Positions 10,759-24,000 of a stretch of DNA of 64,000 bases are shown here, one piece after another. This DNA comes from Dipetalonema caudispina (taxonomy: Eukaryota > Nematoda > Chromadorea > Rhabditida > Onchocercidae). Position numbers and translations under genes: made by a program. A model generated the notes under the pieces. The model was not told where the DNA came from, did no database searches, and saw only the letters and a list, made by a program, of their open reading frames with translations. The DNA lies in NCBI GenBank assembly GCA_013365325.1, contig JABVXV010000125.1, positions 98,413 to 162,412 on the forward strand. The letters are read 5' to 3'. Each line of letters opens with the position of its first letter. Position 1 is the stretch's first letter.

Positions 10759-13700
10759 ATTATTGTTTATGGCTTCAAACTATTCTTCAGTTTAACTTAT
10801 TATTTCATTATTTAACACTTATTGCTAGAATACTATAAATTACTCTTTTTTGTTTGTGGAAATATTTAAAGGAGCGGTAAAAGGGGAATTATTCATATTC
10901 TTATGCATACTTTTATGTAATTCACGATTAACTGTTATCGTCAACTTCTCTTTTTTTAGTTATTTGGTAATATTTTATTTATTCTATGGCTTTCTTCGCT
11001 CATCTTGCTTCTTGTGATCTTGCTTTGGAAATATATTTTTCTGTTAATTTTCAAAAATTTTCATTGATGGCCAATTACAATACCAGTATTTTGAGATCTC
11101 AAAGTGAAATTGCAATTTGCTATCCGATTTTCTATGAGATTGCATGTAGATATGTTATTAATTCAGATTGCTTTTTCTGGAAACGGAGAAATTGCTGCTT
11201 CTGAGGCTCAAGTGATAAGTTATATAAACTGCTATTTTTTCTTCGTGATCAAGTGAAAATTGTCTGATTATACTTTCAAGTTTAACTTGCAAAACAGTTT
11301 CGTTCGTTAACATTTGTTTGAGATGGAGGAAGTTTTTATTATCGTTATAGGATATATTTCTGGATGGATATCTATACAAATAAAAGAATCGCTATTTCGG
11401 CATTTTTTCCGTATATACTGTGTTAACGAGAGCTTAATTAATGAGCAATAAGCTGGAATAACATTCAACGTTTGGCCTGAGGAGTGAGTAGTGAAATAAA
11501 ACGAGAAAAGCATGAAAGCGGAAAAGAAATTAATGAAAGAAGAATTTGAGTGGAATGTAGGTGAGAAGTACGGATTTTATGAAATCAATATTAAAAAAAA
11601 TTCTATTGATTGATTCTTATGACTTTTTCCCATTCCATTTTTTTCTGTGAATTTAAAGTATGACCGCTTTCCTTCCAATTTTGAAACGCCTTCTTAATAG
11701 CCTATGGAATATTTGAAGATGTTTATATCCACTATCCTTTCCAATACTTTATAGTCTTGTACCACTAGTCATATTGCTCTCTATTGACTATTTATAAAAT
11801 AAGCTATGAAAATTTTATAAGGAACTACTTCGAAATGTAAAAGAAGGCTTTTGACATAAATATGTATCACATTAGAGATGTACACTAAGGACTAATAAAG
11901 TTAAATGTAAGAATATAATTTCTGCAATTCAAAGCCAACATTTTACAAGAAATTCGAAGGGAAGATTTCTTATAATTTCCAGCAAAATATGGAATATAAA
12001 AGTGTTGTTTATTAATTAATAAAAATTAATTTAATGGTCTGAAGCCAAGTAATATTCATTCTTAAGATGTTGAAAGATTCATTCCTTGTTTATCGCTAGA
12101 ATGGTTCATTTTTACATCATATCCACTATAATTAGTTGTAAATTGTAAGGACAGGTGAATTAGAAGGAATGATTTATAAGATTGGACTACTTCACTGATT
12201 TTCATTTATATAATTACAAAGAAATTTAAGGGAAAAAATAAGCTAGTATTATGAAGTATATGATGAAGCATATAAACTAATAGCAGATGCTAAGATGGCA
12301 ATCAGTGAAATGCTATTATATCCGTTCGTCATCATATTTTATTCATTCAATATCCTCATTATCAGTTAGTCATGATTATATGATCAGTAAACTACGATTA
12401 TTTTTATTTAAACATTTGATCCATGCATGATATTTGCTTCATTATTGCCATATCTTCAACAATGATACAGCATTACACAAGTATCAACTTAACAATTAAC
12501 AAATAATAGAGTATCATAGAAATTCTAATCAATATGAAATGTTACTATTTAAAGTCAAGAAAACGATGATAAGATTTCTAACACAACAACAGTTTCTTAT
12601 TTAATTGAATATGTCCCATAATTAATGATTCAGTTAATTTATCTCTTATCTATTTACATTACAATTTACTTAAACAGATGTAATTTTGAAATGTTAATCG
12701 AATAAAAAGTTTCGTGAAAATTCAGGTGGGATATTTAAATATGCCTGACATTTTCCAATTATTTTTTTAATTTTGTTAAACTAAACAATGATCCTTTCCG
12801 TGTAATAAAATAGTAATGATTTAATTTGCTACTCATTTAGTACTTTCAAATTAGACAACATTGAATTTGTCGTTGGATTCATTTTTTTTTTTCTTTCTTT
12901 CTTTTTTTTTTATTTACATCGAAAAGGTTCAATTAAATGACAACTTAAATGCGATGTTTACATATTAAAACTGGAATTTAATGAAGCTAAAACGTATGGT
13001 TTGTGCTGATAAGCTTCGTTTTGTCAAGCATAAAGTAATCGCTCATTTTCACTACAAATATTCCTAAAATGTCAACATTTTAGTGATTATTTATTTCAAT
13101 TGATATCAAATTTTTTCGGTTGAAAAAGCTTTAAGTTCAACAAGAAATAAATCTCAAGCAAATTAAATCAAGGAAGTATATATTTCTAGAGATTATATGT
13201 GTCAAGTATACATATATACTTTTTACAACATGAATAATAAATTTTAAATAACAATTTGTCAATTTTTTTTTTCAGTTTCAAATAGGAGAAATTTCAAACA
13301 TCAAAAAAAAAAAGAAAAAAAAAATACAACTTTTAGACATCGCATCTATGTTAAAATGAACCATTCAATAAAATTAATGAATCAATTTATGATTAATTCC
13401 TTTACTTAATTCCAATTTTCTCTTTCAAATACATTCCAGTTATTGACCTAACGTATTTGCAAAAATGTTGCATTCGATATTTTAATTAAATCAACTTCAA
13501 GTTTACATGTTTACGGTCGGACACGTTTAATGTTCACCTAAATTATATTTTCAAATTATAATTAATTCGCAAAGGTTTCCCTAAAATACCAAAACTTTAC
13601 TTCGAACATGATTTTTCCATACTGAATGCTGTATTCTGATTTAATTTCATTCTTTAAGTTGTTTAATTTTTGTCAGATTCTTTGATATCCCCCATTTTCT

Positions 13701-15021
13701 CCTTTTATTGCAAATAAATTTGAACTGATGGTGTGCTTTTCCTTTATTTTGTTATAATTTATGGTGAGAAATTTGCATATCCCAATGAAATATTTTAAAT
13801 TATTACTAGCGTAATCAGATTTCTGTAAGAAAAAATTGAAATTTTATTGAATTAGTAATTCAACAATTGTTACAACCATCTCAAACATTTCTTCTTTACA
13901 CTGTACAAAAATTCGAAATTCTAAATTTCAGAAATATTTTGAAGGAAAAAGAATTAATTGTTTTTGTGAGGAAAATTCTCGAAAATTTCATTTTCCAGTA
14001 AATAACTGTTAGAAACATTGTCTTTAAGGATTTTTCTTTGAAACAGCAAAATAATAATACCCAATTATCCGCTAGGAGGATTCAAATTCGCTTTTTTCTT
14101 TCTGCAAGAACTTAAATAAAAAAAAAAAAGAAAAAAAAATTAAGATTTCATTTTAATCTGTCCACCAAAACGGACACTGAAGAGAAGCCAAATGTTCTAT
14201 GGTTAAATTGAAAAATATGAAATGGATCGCTCTATCAACAGAATGTTATGAATTATTCATAAAGTAATGCTAAAATGCAATCTGAACGACGAAGTGACTT
14301 TCATATTATTTAAATTTCAAAAGATTAAAAGATTTAATGATTATTATGATATTTCTTTTACTATCATTTTGTCACTTTTTATCACTGTAACTGTTTGATT
14401 ATCTAATTTTATTACTGATATCATAATGAATTTCTCAATGTACAATAATATTAATAGCCAAGGAATGTACTTCCTATTTTTTTCATCCAACCATAGGCTG
14501 ATTAACTATTTATTATCTATTTTTGTTGGACAGATTTAATTTCTCACAGAAAGAAAAAAGCGAATTTGAATTTTCTTAGTGGATAAGTGGGTATTATTAT
14601 TTACCTGCTTCAAAACAAAATTAATGCATCATTGAAATCAGCGCCTCTAACACTTATTTATTGAAAACTGAAGATTTCAAGAAAATTTTTCTCCTCCCTC
14701 TTCCAAAGATAATGCTTTTTCTTTCAGAGTATTTTCAAAGCTAGAAATCCTGAACTTCTGGAAGATGAAAAGAGAAAATGCTCGAAATGATTGAACTGTT
14801 TGCTTTGAATAATTAATCAGTAGCCTAGCAAAAAAGGATAAACAAATGACAGATCGAGGAAGAGACAAAAAAATCGATGAATTTTAAAACTTTTATAGCA
14901 TAACATGAATAAGAGAAAGAGAATGGCATAAGATCGGATCGAATCAGATCGGATATCTATTAATAGTTTTCAATAGCTATTACTGCTACTACTACTACAA
15001 TGTGGGTGTGGTGCAACTATC
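10759..15021. other. Intergenic region, WDR37 to rabphilin
   Basis: These 4.3 kb are AT-rich, with no recognisable coding exon on either strand. They hold the WDR37 3' UTR at the left, homopolymer tracts of the form A(n)GA(n) (13303-13322, 14117-14139) and an inverted-repeat element at 14038-14615. Short ORFs in this stretch lack coherent codon use and homology. Confidence 0.5.
14038..14615. mobile_element. Inverted-repeat (MITE-like or foldback) element
   Basis: The left arm (14038 to about 14215) is the reverse complement of the right arm (about 14468-14615). Inside the arms 14080-14104 and 14547-14571 are identical over 25 bp, 14050-14063 matches 14588-14601 over 14 bp, and 14155-14164 matches 14527-14536. 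Weaker similarity continues inward (CTATGGTT at 14197-14204 against 14489-14496). The left arm carries about 38 extra A-rich bases (14112-14150). The centre has no ORF. The arms, lack of coding capacity and ~580-bp size fit a non-autonomous DNA transposon. A clear target-site duplication was not identified, so the exact ends are uncertain. Confidence 0.7.
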
Positions 15022-15067
15022 ATGCAATCCAATCCGTTTGTGGCTCTCAATGAAAACAATGCAGAAG
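15022..15067 (+). CDS. Candidate short first exon of rabphilin (isoform a)
   Basis: An ATG at 15022 opens 15 codons (MQSNPFVALNENNAE) and ends in a strong donor, GAAG|GTAAGC, in phase 1. Joined to the exon at 31346 it gives AEDLMNDWEIGG, a smooth, acidic N-terminus just before the Rab-binding region. The support is phase, donor and position only, so transcript evidence would decide it. Confidence 0.45.
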
Positions 15068-18000
15068 GTAAGCAGTATTCACACTATAAAACTAGAAACG
15101 CCTATGTGAAATATCGTCATGCAACGTGTTGACAACATACTGCTCCTACTACAATTTACTTTCACCGTTACCTTTATACATATCCTAATGTCATTAGCAA
15201 TTATTTTCTTCCATTAAAGTTATTGATAATTTCATATTACTAGAATTTCTCATTAAAGTCTTCCTCAATCTTAATTTCAAACATTACCATAAATATGGTG
15301 TTAATATTCCTTCGAATAATCTTCGTATGCCCATTGTGAATAATTCCGTAAGATATGCCATGCCGGATATTGATATACGACATAATGTAGTATTTTTGAC
15401 TTGTTATTGATTATTTAATCGACTAGTTTTTTAGTGATAAATTGTTACCTAGAAAAGCCTATTTCATATCTTCTATGAAATTTGCATAATATTTGAATAT
15501 CCAACAAAAAAAAAAAAAAGAAAAAAAAAATCGTGTGAATGGAAACTTCACTATGCAAATTCATTTTATGAGAAATAAATTTCTTCATTATTAAAATAAT
15601 TTCACTTGCTTAGTTGAAAAAGAAACAACGAATTTCAATGAATTTTACTCATAATATACCTACTTAAAATGAATTAACAATAATATTTTCGAATTTTCTT
15701 GTTGTAATCGTTATTATTAACTGTACTAATCTAACTTTATTAAAGTATTCTGTTTCAGGATGAAATATTGTTAACAATTCGTTTGCAAAATTTGGCTTAA
15801 CATTTGTGTCACTGTTAGAGAATTAATTTAATGAAAGATTGAATTGGATTTCCATATTGTCACAGCAATAATTCCCAGCTGAGCATTATTATTGAAGCTA
15901 CATTTGAATTGTATATTATCATTGATGAGAAGTAAAGCACGGCCAAAAGAATTTGTTAAAAGAAGAGAAGGTTCGTCATAAACAAATAACGGAGAAAGAT
16001 AGGGGAAGTTAGAATGAACTATGGACTAGTAATGATCGAGACAAGTATCTTTCTTCGTACTCAGTTAAAACGAGACAACTATCCGAAAATTCCCTTTTAC
16101 AACTTTGCTAGTTTTAATTTATTTGGATTTTAGCTAAACCTAAAAAAGCTTTGATGAATTCATCATCCTCAAAAATTTGTTCTGATTGAAAATTTGTTTG
16201 TGAGAAAAAAAGAAATGTAAAATTTAGACGAAGAAAGAAATTACAATTTTATTAAAAACAATCAATGAAAAGCTACAACAACGATGCGTGTGAAATGTCG
16301 TAGGATGACATTGGCATATCTGACATGAGTAAAAATATCAAAAAAAATTTATTTTTGGAAAGAGAAGAGTTAGGCACAGTTAGAAAGCAAATGTTAGGCC
16401 CAAAAGCAGCGAGTTCAGCAAAGCTACAAGCATTAAATCATCATCGATTGTTATTCTTCCTAACTCATCTATTCTGTTGCGGCTGCTATCCATGTAAAAT
16501 ATGTGACCGTAACAAGAGAATCCCCAATATCAATATCAATTTGTCATCAACGCCTGAAGCTACAAGTCCAGTTCCTTCTACTTTTACTGCGTCTTCCGAA
16601 AATGTTGAGCAAAAGGGCTCAAAGTTTTCCGGTTCATCAATCTATCAACCCTCATTTGATAATGACAGTAAACAACGACGTAAGTTTTTCATTGCTAATT
16701 TTTGATCTTACAAAAATTTTCTTACTTAAATTAATTAATTTTTCTTATAAGGAAGTGATGAAAGTAAATAATTTACGGTGAATTATTTTCGGATTATTCT
16801 TGAGCATGAATTTTTGGAATTTCAAGAAATTTCAAAGTTCGTAATCCCTAAAAAGCAATACTTTTAGAGCTAAATATTTTGAAAAATTATTTTTTTTGAA
16901 CATTTAGTTTAAAAGTTACTAACGTTTAAATGCAATTAGAAAATTAAATTCCAAGTTTTTTTTAAGTTTCAGATAAAAAATTTTGAGAGTTAGTTTGCTG
17001 AAGCCAAATTTTGAGAAATTCCTATCAAAAAATTTTCGGAAAATTTAATTTTAAGAAAATCGCAAAAATTATATTAGTTACAAGAAATATTTCTCCTGAA
17101 AAATTATTAAAAAATTATGAAATTCTACTCACTAATATTTTTCCTTTCATTAATCAAACGTGGATAAATTATTTTTATTTTGTATTAAATCAAACTATAC
17201 TTACTATGAATAAAAATTTGCAATTTTAATTTAAGACTACAAATGTAGTAGAAATTCAACGATAAATTTCTTTTTCAAAATGGTAAATTTATTTCTTAGA
17301 AAAATGGTAAAAACTATTGAAGTTGATTTTAAAATTAATAAAATTAATAACTGATAGATGAATACATTGAGCCGACATTGATTGATGTTGTTGTGATGGC
17401 AATTATTGAAATGAATAGAATCCAATGTTTTCGTAAAATGTTGGAAATTCTTTGTTTGCATTGCAAAAAATACGAAGGAAATGATAGGACAAACCGGAAT
17501 TTCCATAAAGGATAAAGCCTATAACTTTCCTTTTCCTAAGGCTACTATAGAAAAACTAGGCTTATTAAGAAATGCACGCAAACATTTGCATACTAGGATA
17601 AATGTTAGAAAATTTTCATATCCGTTAAAGGCTTCAATTATATCCTCGCCTAAAATCTGTGGCGCTTAGGCTTTATGTTTAATTGACTGAAAAAAAAAAA
17701 AAAGGAAAGAAAAAGAGTAGATTTAAGACATGCAATTATTTTGAAAAGTTTTATCAAATTTCGTAGATTTTCAAAAACTTACCAATTTTTTTTGCTAATT
17801 TACTAGAATAAAAATTTCCTAAATTTCTGGATGCATCCAAAACTAAGTTTCGAAAAGTTCCTTTGTGGATTTGGTGTCAATCGTGAAAAATGAAACAATG
17901 AAAACGTTTGAGAAAAAAAAAAAGAAGCAAAAAATGCAGAATTTCTTCTCTAAATTGAAAATTCATTAAAATCCAAAATCCGGTTTACGTGTTAGGAAAG

Positions 18001-21000
18001 ATTTTTCAGGAACTTAAATCTTGCCAGACATATGAACCTAATGAAAATAGCAATTCTTTGTTACTCAAAAAATGGTTCTATGGTATTAAATTATTATGAA
18101 AAGATGGAAAATATTTTTGAAATACAAGAACCGGAAATATCCGGCAAAAGGCATGCGCAATTTTAGAAGAAAGCTAATAAACGATGATTTATTTGCTATT
18201 TCTTCAAGTATTATTTTCTCATCAGCAAAATTTTCATTTCTCCTACTTTTTTTTTTCTTTTTTTTTTTTTTTGGAATTCTTGATCAATCAGTTTTTGCGT
18301 AAATCAATAAATGTGTAAATTGATGAATAAATTAGCAAGTAAGTAAATTACAAGTGTTATAAACGGTTTGCATGAGTTGTAATTACCTTAATTTGGGATA
18401 GAACTTATTAGTAAAACTATATAATCAATTACTGTAATCGATATTATCAGTAACAAATGAAGCCTAAGTTTAGGCTTATACTGATTATTCATTCTAAGGT
18501 TAGCATCCTATATTGTGGTTCACTTGAAATTGAAGAACTTTTTCTCACAAATACTAAAAAGGTTAACCAATCCCAGGTATTACCAACGTTTTAAAATGTT
18601 CCATTTCATTATATATATATATTTTTTTTTGCAGTACGGAAACTATCAGCAGCATTTTTCAGTGCATCAAAAAATGGATTTGGTCAATCCCGTAAGTTTA
18701 ACCTTTCTTTGATAAGTATTTTTTTTCTTGGCTGAAAGAATCTGGCTATGTACTTGTAGTTTTATAGTATACTGTCCAAATTTCTTCTTTCAAATGATTG
18801 CATCCAGTATTGTCTTCAGATCAATCATAACAAAAAACTTAAAGTTTGATCCATGACCTCTGTTCATTGAAGAATTATGGAATTACTCACAATTATCTGT
18901 TAACTAGATTGCAAATTTCTGACAACTACTATTTACTGATAATAATTGCTGTTAACATAGTAGGTGGTAACAACGCTTTCCAAAGGAATGACCACCTCTA
19001 TACTGAATCGTTGAAGTTCCGAATGCTCGGAAAAAATTTCCTGAAAGTCATCAATAAATTTGTATAGTCAAGGTTTACCATCTAGATACTAAAATTCTTT
19101 ACTGAATTATGACCTCTCGAATAGTACTTGAAGATTAACATCTGAAAACATTGATTTAAAAAGTTTGATAAATTCTGTAAAGGACTCTTTTCACTGTATT
19201 TGTAACATGGAATTAATATGGGGAAATATTCTTTAAATAACATAGAGAAGCATACTAAATCGATTTTACATTTGTCATCCAATTAAATTAAATTGGATTT
19301 CATTTTCATGAAATCAATAGTAAGAGTTGGACTACAGTAAACGTTGATGAGAAATTTTCTGAACAATCAAACCTAAGAATGTGCTATCCATTGACATATT
19401 GATTTCAGATTATTTAATTAGTTTATTTCTACTACACTTACTCGAATCTCTTACAGTACTTTCTGTGTCAAAAATGATATAGCATTTATAATAAGATGAA
19501 GAAAAATTATGCTGAAGTGAAATATTTAGTTATCGAATTGAAGTACTTTAATCGATTTAATTAAGTTGGAACATTGAAATTGATAAGTGACAAAAAATAT
19601 ATTTGATATTTAAGAACTTTGAAGAACACAAATAGCCAACTTTGAATCTCTCAAATATTCTCACATTAATTCTTTTCTCCTACTTCTCATTTCTTCTATT
19701 ACTTTAATTTCATGTATGGAACTCAAATAAAATGAATAATCAATTCATGAATTTCTCAAACTTCTTATCTATCTTCCCAGTAAAGATTCCGGTACACTTT
19801 TCCGTTTTCATAGTAATATATTGCAAAGAGTCTATTCGATATTTCTCAAATTTATCACTTTCATGAAATTGAAATTCTCCATTCCTTTATTGAAAGTATT
19901 TTTTTTTAATATCATATTGTCAGATATTCGCGGAACCGTCCTTCCTTCCTTCCTTCTTTCTCATTCATATTCATAAATTTTTTGTTAAATTAATGTATAG
20001 TTTCCATTTTCTTTCTCAGTAAAATTTCACAGAGCGATTAATATTTCATCCACGTTAACTGACAAAATCCACTTTTTTAAATGTGTCCACTAATTTCAGT
20101 TACTTTTTATTTTCTACGTGTAACTTTCAATGTACACGTTTAGTACCTCATAAGGGAACCACGTTGTAACATGAACCAAATAATTTATTTCTGATGCTAA
20201 AGAGGTAATACGAAACTATCTTGTTAAGTTTCATGAAGACTACATCAATGATCCGTGTTTGACTTTTCATGAAACGTTGTACATGTTTGTAGTAGCTTTC
20301 CGTTTTCCTTCAATTGTCATGTGGTGTCACATCATCTGTACTTTTATCATTTCTATTGTTAATGATAAATATTCAAATCTAATTTTCTTCTTTCGCTACC
20401 TCATCCAATTTTTTGATTGAAATAGCAAATGATTGACCAATTAGTAGATTGATCAATAATCAATGTCCAATGTGTATGATTGTTCATGAGGAATTATATA
20501 ACTCATTTAATAATTTGAAATCTGATAATTTATAGTTTCATTAAACTTTTAAAATCTAACATTAAATTTTAGGATAGATTATTTGATATGATTTTCAGAG
20601 CGTAATTCTAAAAATTGTTAACAACAGAGATAATAAAGGTGAAATATCAGTAAGGTCTAGTAATAACAATTACAGTTAAAATTTCAACCTGTAAGTTTTT
20701 GTAACATTTAGGCTTAAATAAATTATGAAAAAAATTAGAATTAAGAAAATTAGAATAACCAAAAATTTTGCAAGAAATCTCACATTTTTTCATTCTATTT
20801 GTCTATTCACTCAATGAGATCCCAAAAAAATGAGTAGCAAATAATAATCATATCAAACAAAAAAAAAAGAAAAAAAAAAAAAAAAAGAAAAAAAAAAGGA
20901 AAAAGTGATGGAAGAATAAAGATATTAAACTTGAAATGTCGATAATTTCATTCAAATAATTGACTCTCAAATAATAACACTATTATTTAATCAGTAAGCA

Positions 21001-24000
21001 AGTTGATAATGGACAAAGAAACACTAAATATAAATTTATTTTCAACTATAAATTTCTTATATCGTAAATACCGTAACGTTTTTTAGATAGCGATCTGAAA
21101 ATGCTCTCTTTTCATTTCAATTTACAATGAATAAAAAAAAAAAAATGAAATGTCAGACTTGAAATTTTATCCTTAAAATTAGCTCAGACAACTGTTTTAA
21201 TTTAGGAGATAATTAATAATTTTATGATAGAATGTTCCTATTGACGCATGCTATTATAATTGCTTTCATTGTTACTTAGCAACAATAAAACTTGTCTTCG
21301 TTATTCTTTTCATCCGTTGTTACTGTTAAATTTAGACATAAGTTTGAAATTTTTTGCAGGGAAAAAAAAAAAATTTAGCATAAAAAGCCTTTAAGTCAAA
21401 GCATAACAACTGAAAAGTACGTATTCTTTTCTAATTCAATTTCAAGTTAAATAATAACATTTGCTAACATACTACGCTTACTAACTTTTTATCAATTCAT
21501 TTTTATTAAACGGATATTATGTTTGTATTTAGAAACTGCTCATATTTTTTATCTATGAACTTTTAACTTAACCATTTATCTATCTACTTATTTTATCCGA
21601 CATTTGCTAATGTAGATAATGAGATCACACATCTCAAATCAGGTAATACTCTTAAAAAAGATTTATGATATTTGCCATTAAACAATTCTTTTCAATATCA
21701 TTCGCTTGATTAAGCTGACCTGGTAAAATTTCTGGAAAGATATCACAATATATATGTATGTATTTCGACACTTCTCAATCGTTACATCCTGGCCTTTCAA
21801 TTAAAATAAAGCTCATTCTAAATCATATCAAGTTTCTATCTTTTTCTATTGAGCTACTTCTTTTTTCTAAGTGCCTTCAATTAAATCGAAATTCTCAAAA
21901 ACAAGAAAAATATCCAAATAACGCAACATATATTACGCTCTCTAATGCATTATTGGACAGATACTGGAAGATAAAACTTCTCCTTACTAAATTATCTTTT
22001 CCTTTTAATTTGAAAATCAGCTTTATATTTATTATATATCCATGAACATGCATATGCACATGCACATGCACATGCATATACACGCGCATACATGCATAAA
22101 CATATTTATGCACAGCACAAAGCAGAAGAAGGGATTTATTGCATTTTCATTTGCAGCATGCATAGCAAATATGCCATTATTTCACAATTTATTTGAAATA
22201 TTTACAATGCTAAAAATTTACAATTCCCTTTAAAATTGAAAAGAAAAAAAGATTTTTTGCGATTTTTTTGTTGCAACATTTATTTTTTTTTTTTTGCAGA
22301 ATAATTGCCTAATTTGTGGTTTATTGTTAAGGGATGGCAATAATCTGTTTGTTTCATTTCTATTACGTCGAAAAATCGATGAATTTACTAATTCATTGAA
22401 TTGAATGATGTGACAAAAAATTATGATAATGAAAATATTACTTTTAAATGATTTGTATCGGTCAATTTTTCCAGTAAAATAATTAATTCTTCCTGACAAC
22501 ATACAGATTAACTTATTCACAAATGATCATCCAAGTACGTACCTATCTACCTATTTTTAAGCACAAATATGCATTCATTATAAATGATCGAATATTCACA
22601 CACATTCATACACATATTTCTGAAATTTCACCTTCTTCCTTTTTCATTTTATTATTAATGTTTAAATGTAATCCATTTGTAGACACCAAAATGAATTTAA
22701 TTAATTGAGTTGCCACTTCAGCCAGAAGTTTGAATTTCAAAGGCAAGAAATGCAAGACTCTATATTTAGCTGATGGATCAAAATGTAAATTTTTCAATTG
22801 ATGAACAAAAATGTAACAATGGTTAAGATGGCATTCTTGTATTTCCTGCATTGTGTCAGTTTTAAATCAAATTTCGAATTTCAACAACTGATATGATAGT
22901 TTGCAACTTTTGAACTTTAAATCCCAGTTTTTTGAACTCCTCTGACGCACAAGAATGATTAAATGATTTTGAACAATATGAGAGGAAAGCTAATTAACCG
23001 AATGTCTCAACATAAATGATTTCAAATGGATGCCTTTTAACCACGTTTTATTTCAATTTAGGTATGCGAAAAACTTAATTTCCAAGAGTTGAAGAATTTG
23101 ATTATGTGGTGCGGCAAAAATTAATTTTACGGAAATTAAACCCAAAATAGATTACTTTTCCAAATGAAAATGAAAACGTTTTATTGTCAAAGTTATTTTC
23201 TAAAACTGAAGTTTTGGGAAAAAAGATGTATTGTCAGATGAAAAAACAATAAATGCTGGGGTGTCACGGTAGTAAATCTTTGGGATGACAGAAACAAAAT
23301 GCATTGTTTAGCTTTCAATTTCTCAATTTCAAGAATTGATTCCTTCATTATTTAATGATTCGAAAATAGAAATTGATTCCATTAATGATTAAGCTAAAAT
23401 TTCTGTCCTCAAACAATTTTCTTCAAAATTTCGATTGGAATTTCTATCAATTTTCATGAATAAATCTTACTTAGTATCTGATATCTTCAACTTTCGGCTC
23501 CTTTTTTGACGATTAAAAAGACCATACAAAAGTTTATTTAATCATTTAATAAATGAAAATATTTGCACAAAGTACATGACTTTATTTATCTACCATTACA
23601 TTACCGTATCCATCACGTTTACGGTATTACCGTACACCTATTATTACGCAATAATTTCATAAAGAGGCCATCATTAATTGAGATATTTAGAAATGGAGCG
23701 AAACGATTTCACAGCTCCATTAACATTTTTGAGATGCATTTTGTACGGTTGAAGTGAAAGTCCTCAAAATAAGCATTCATCTTATCCATTTTTTTTTCCA
23801 TATAAAAGAAGAATAAATTTTGAAGGAATTTCATATTCCATTTATTCGCCATGCGAAATATTATATTTCCATTGCAGTCTTCTGTTCAACCGTCGGAAAT
23901 CTCCAACATTTGCCTTATAATTCAGTTTGAAAATTAAATCTTACAATTGTCTCAAATTTAAATTAAATTTGTCTTAGTTCTTCTTGTCTTAATAGCTATT

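Noticed and set aside
17481..17669. 62-codon plus-strand ORF in the rabphilin 5' intron
   Set aside because: Open and mixed in composition, but no supporting acceptor or donor in phase and no recognisable domain.
22042..22233. His/Met-repeat ORF
   Set aside because: It is the translation of a CATGCA microsatellite.
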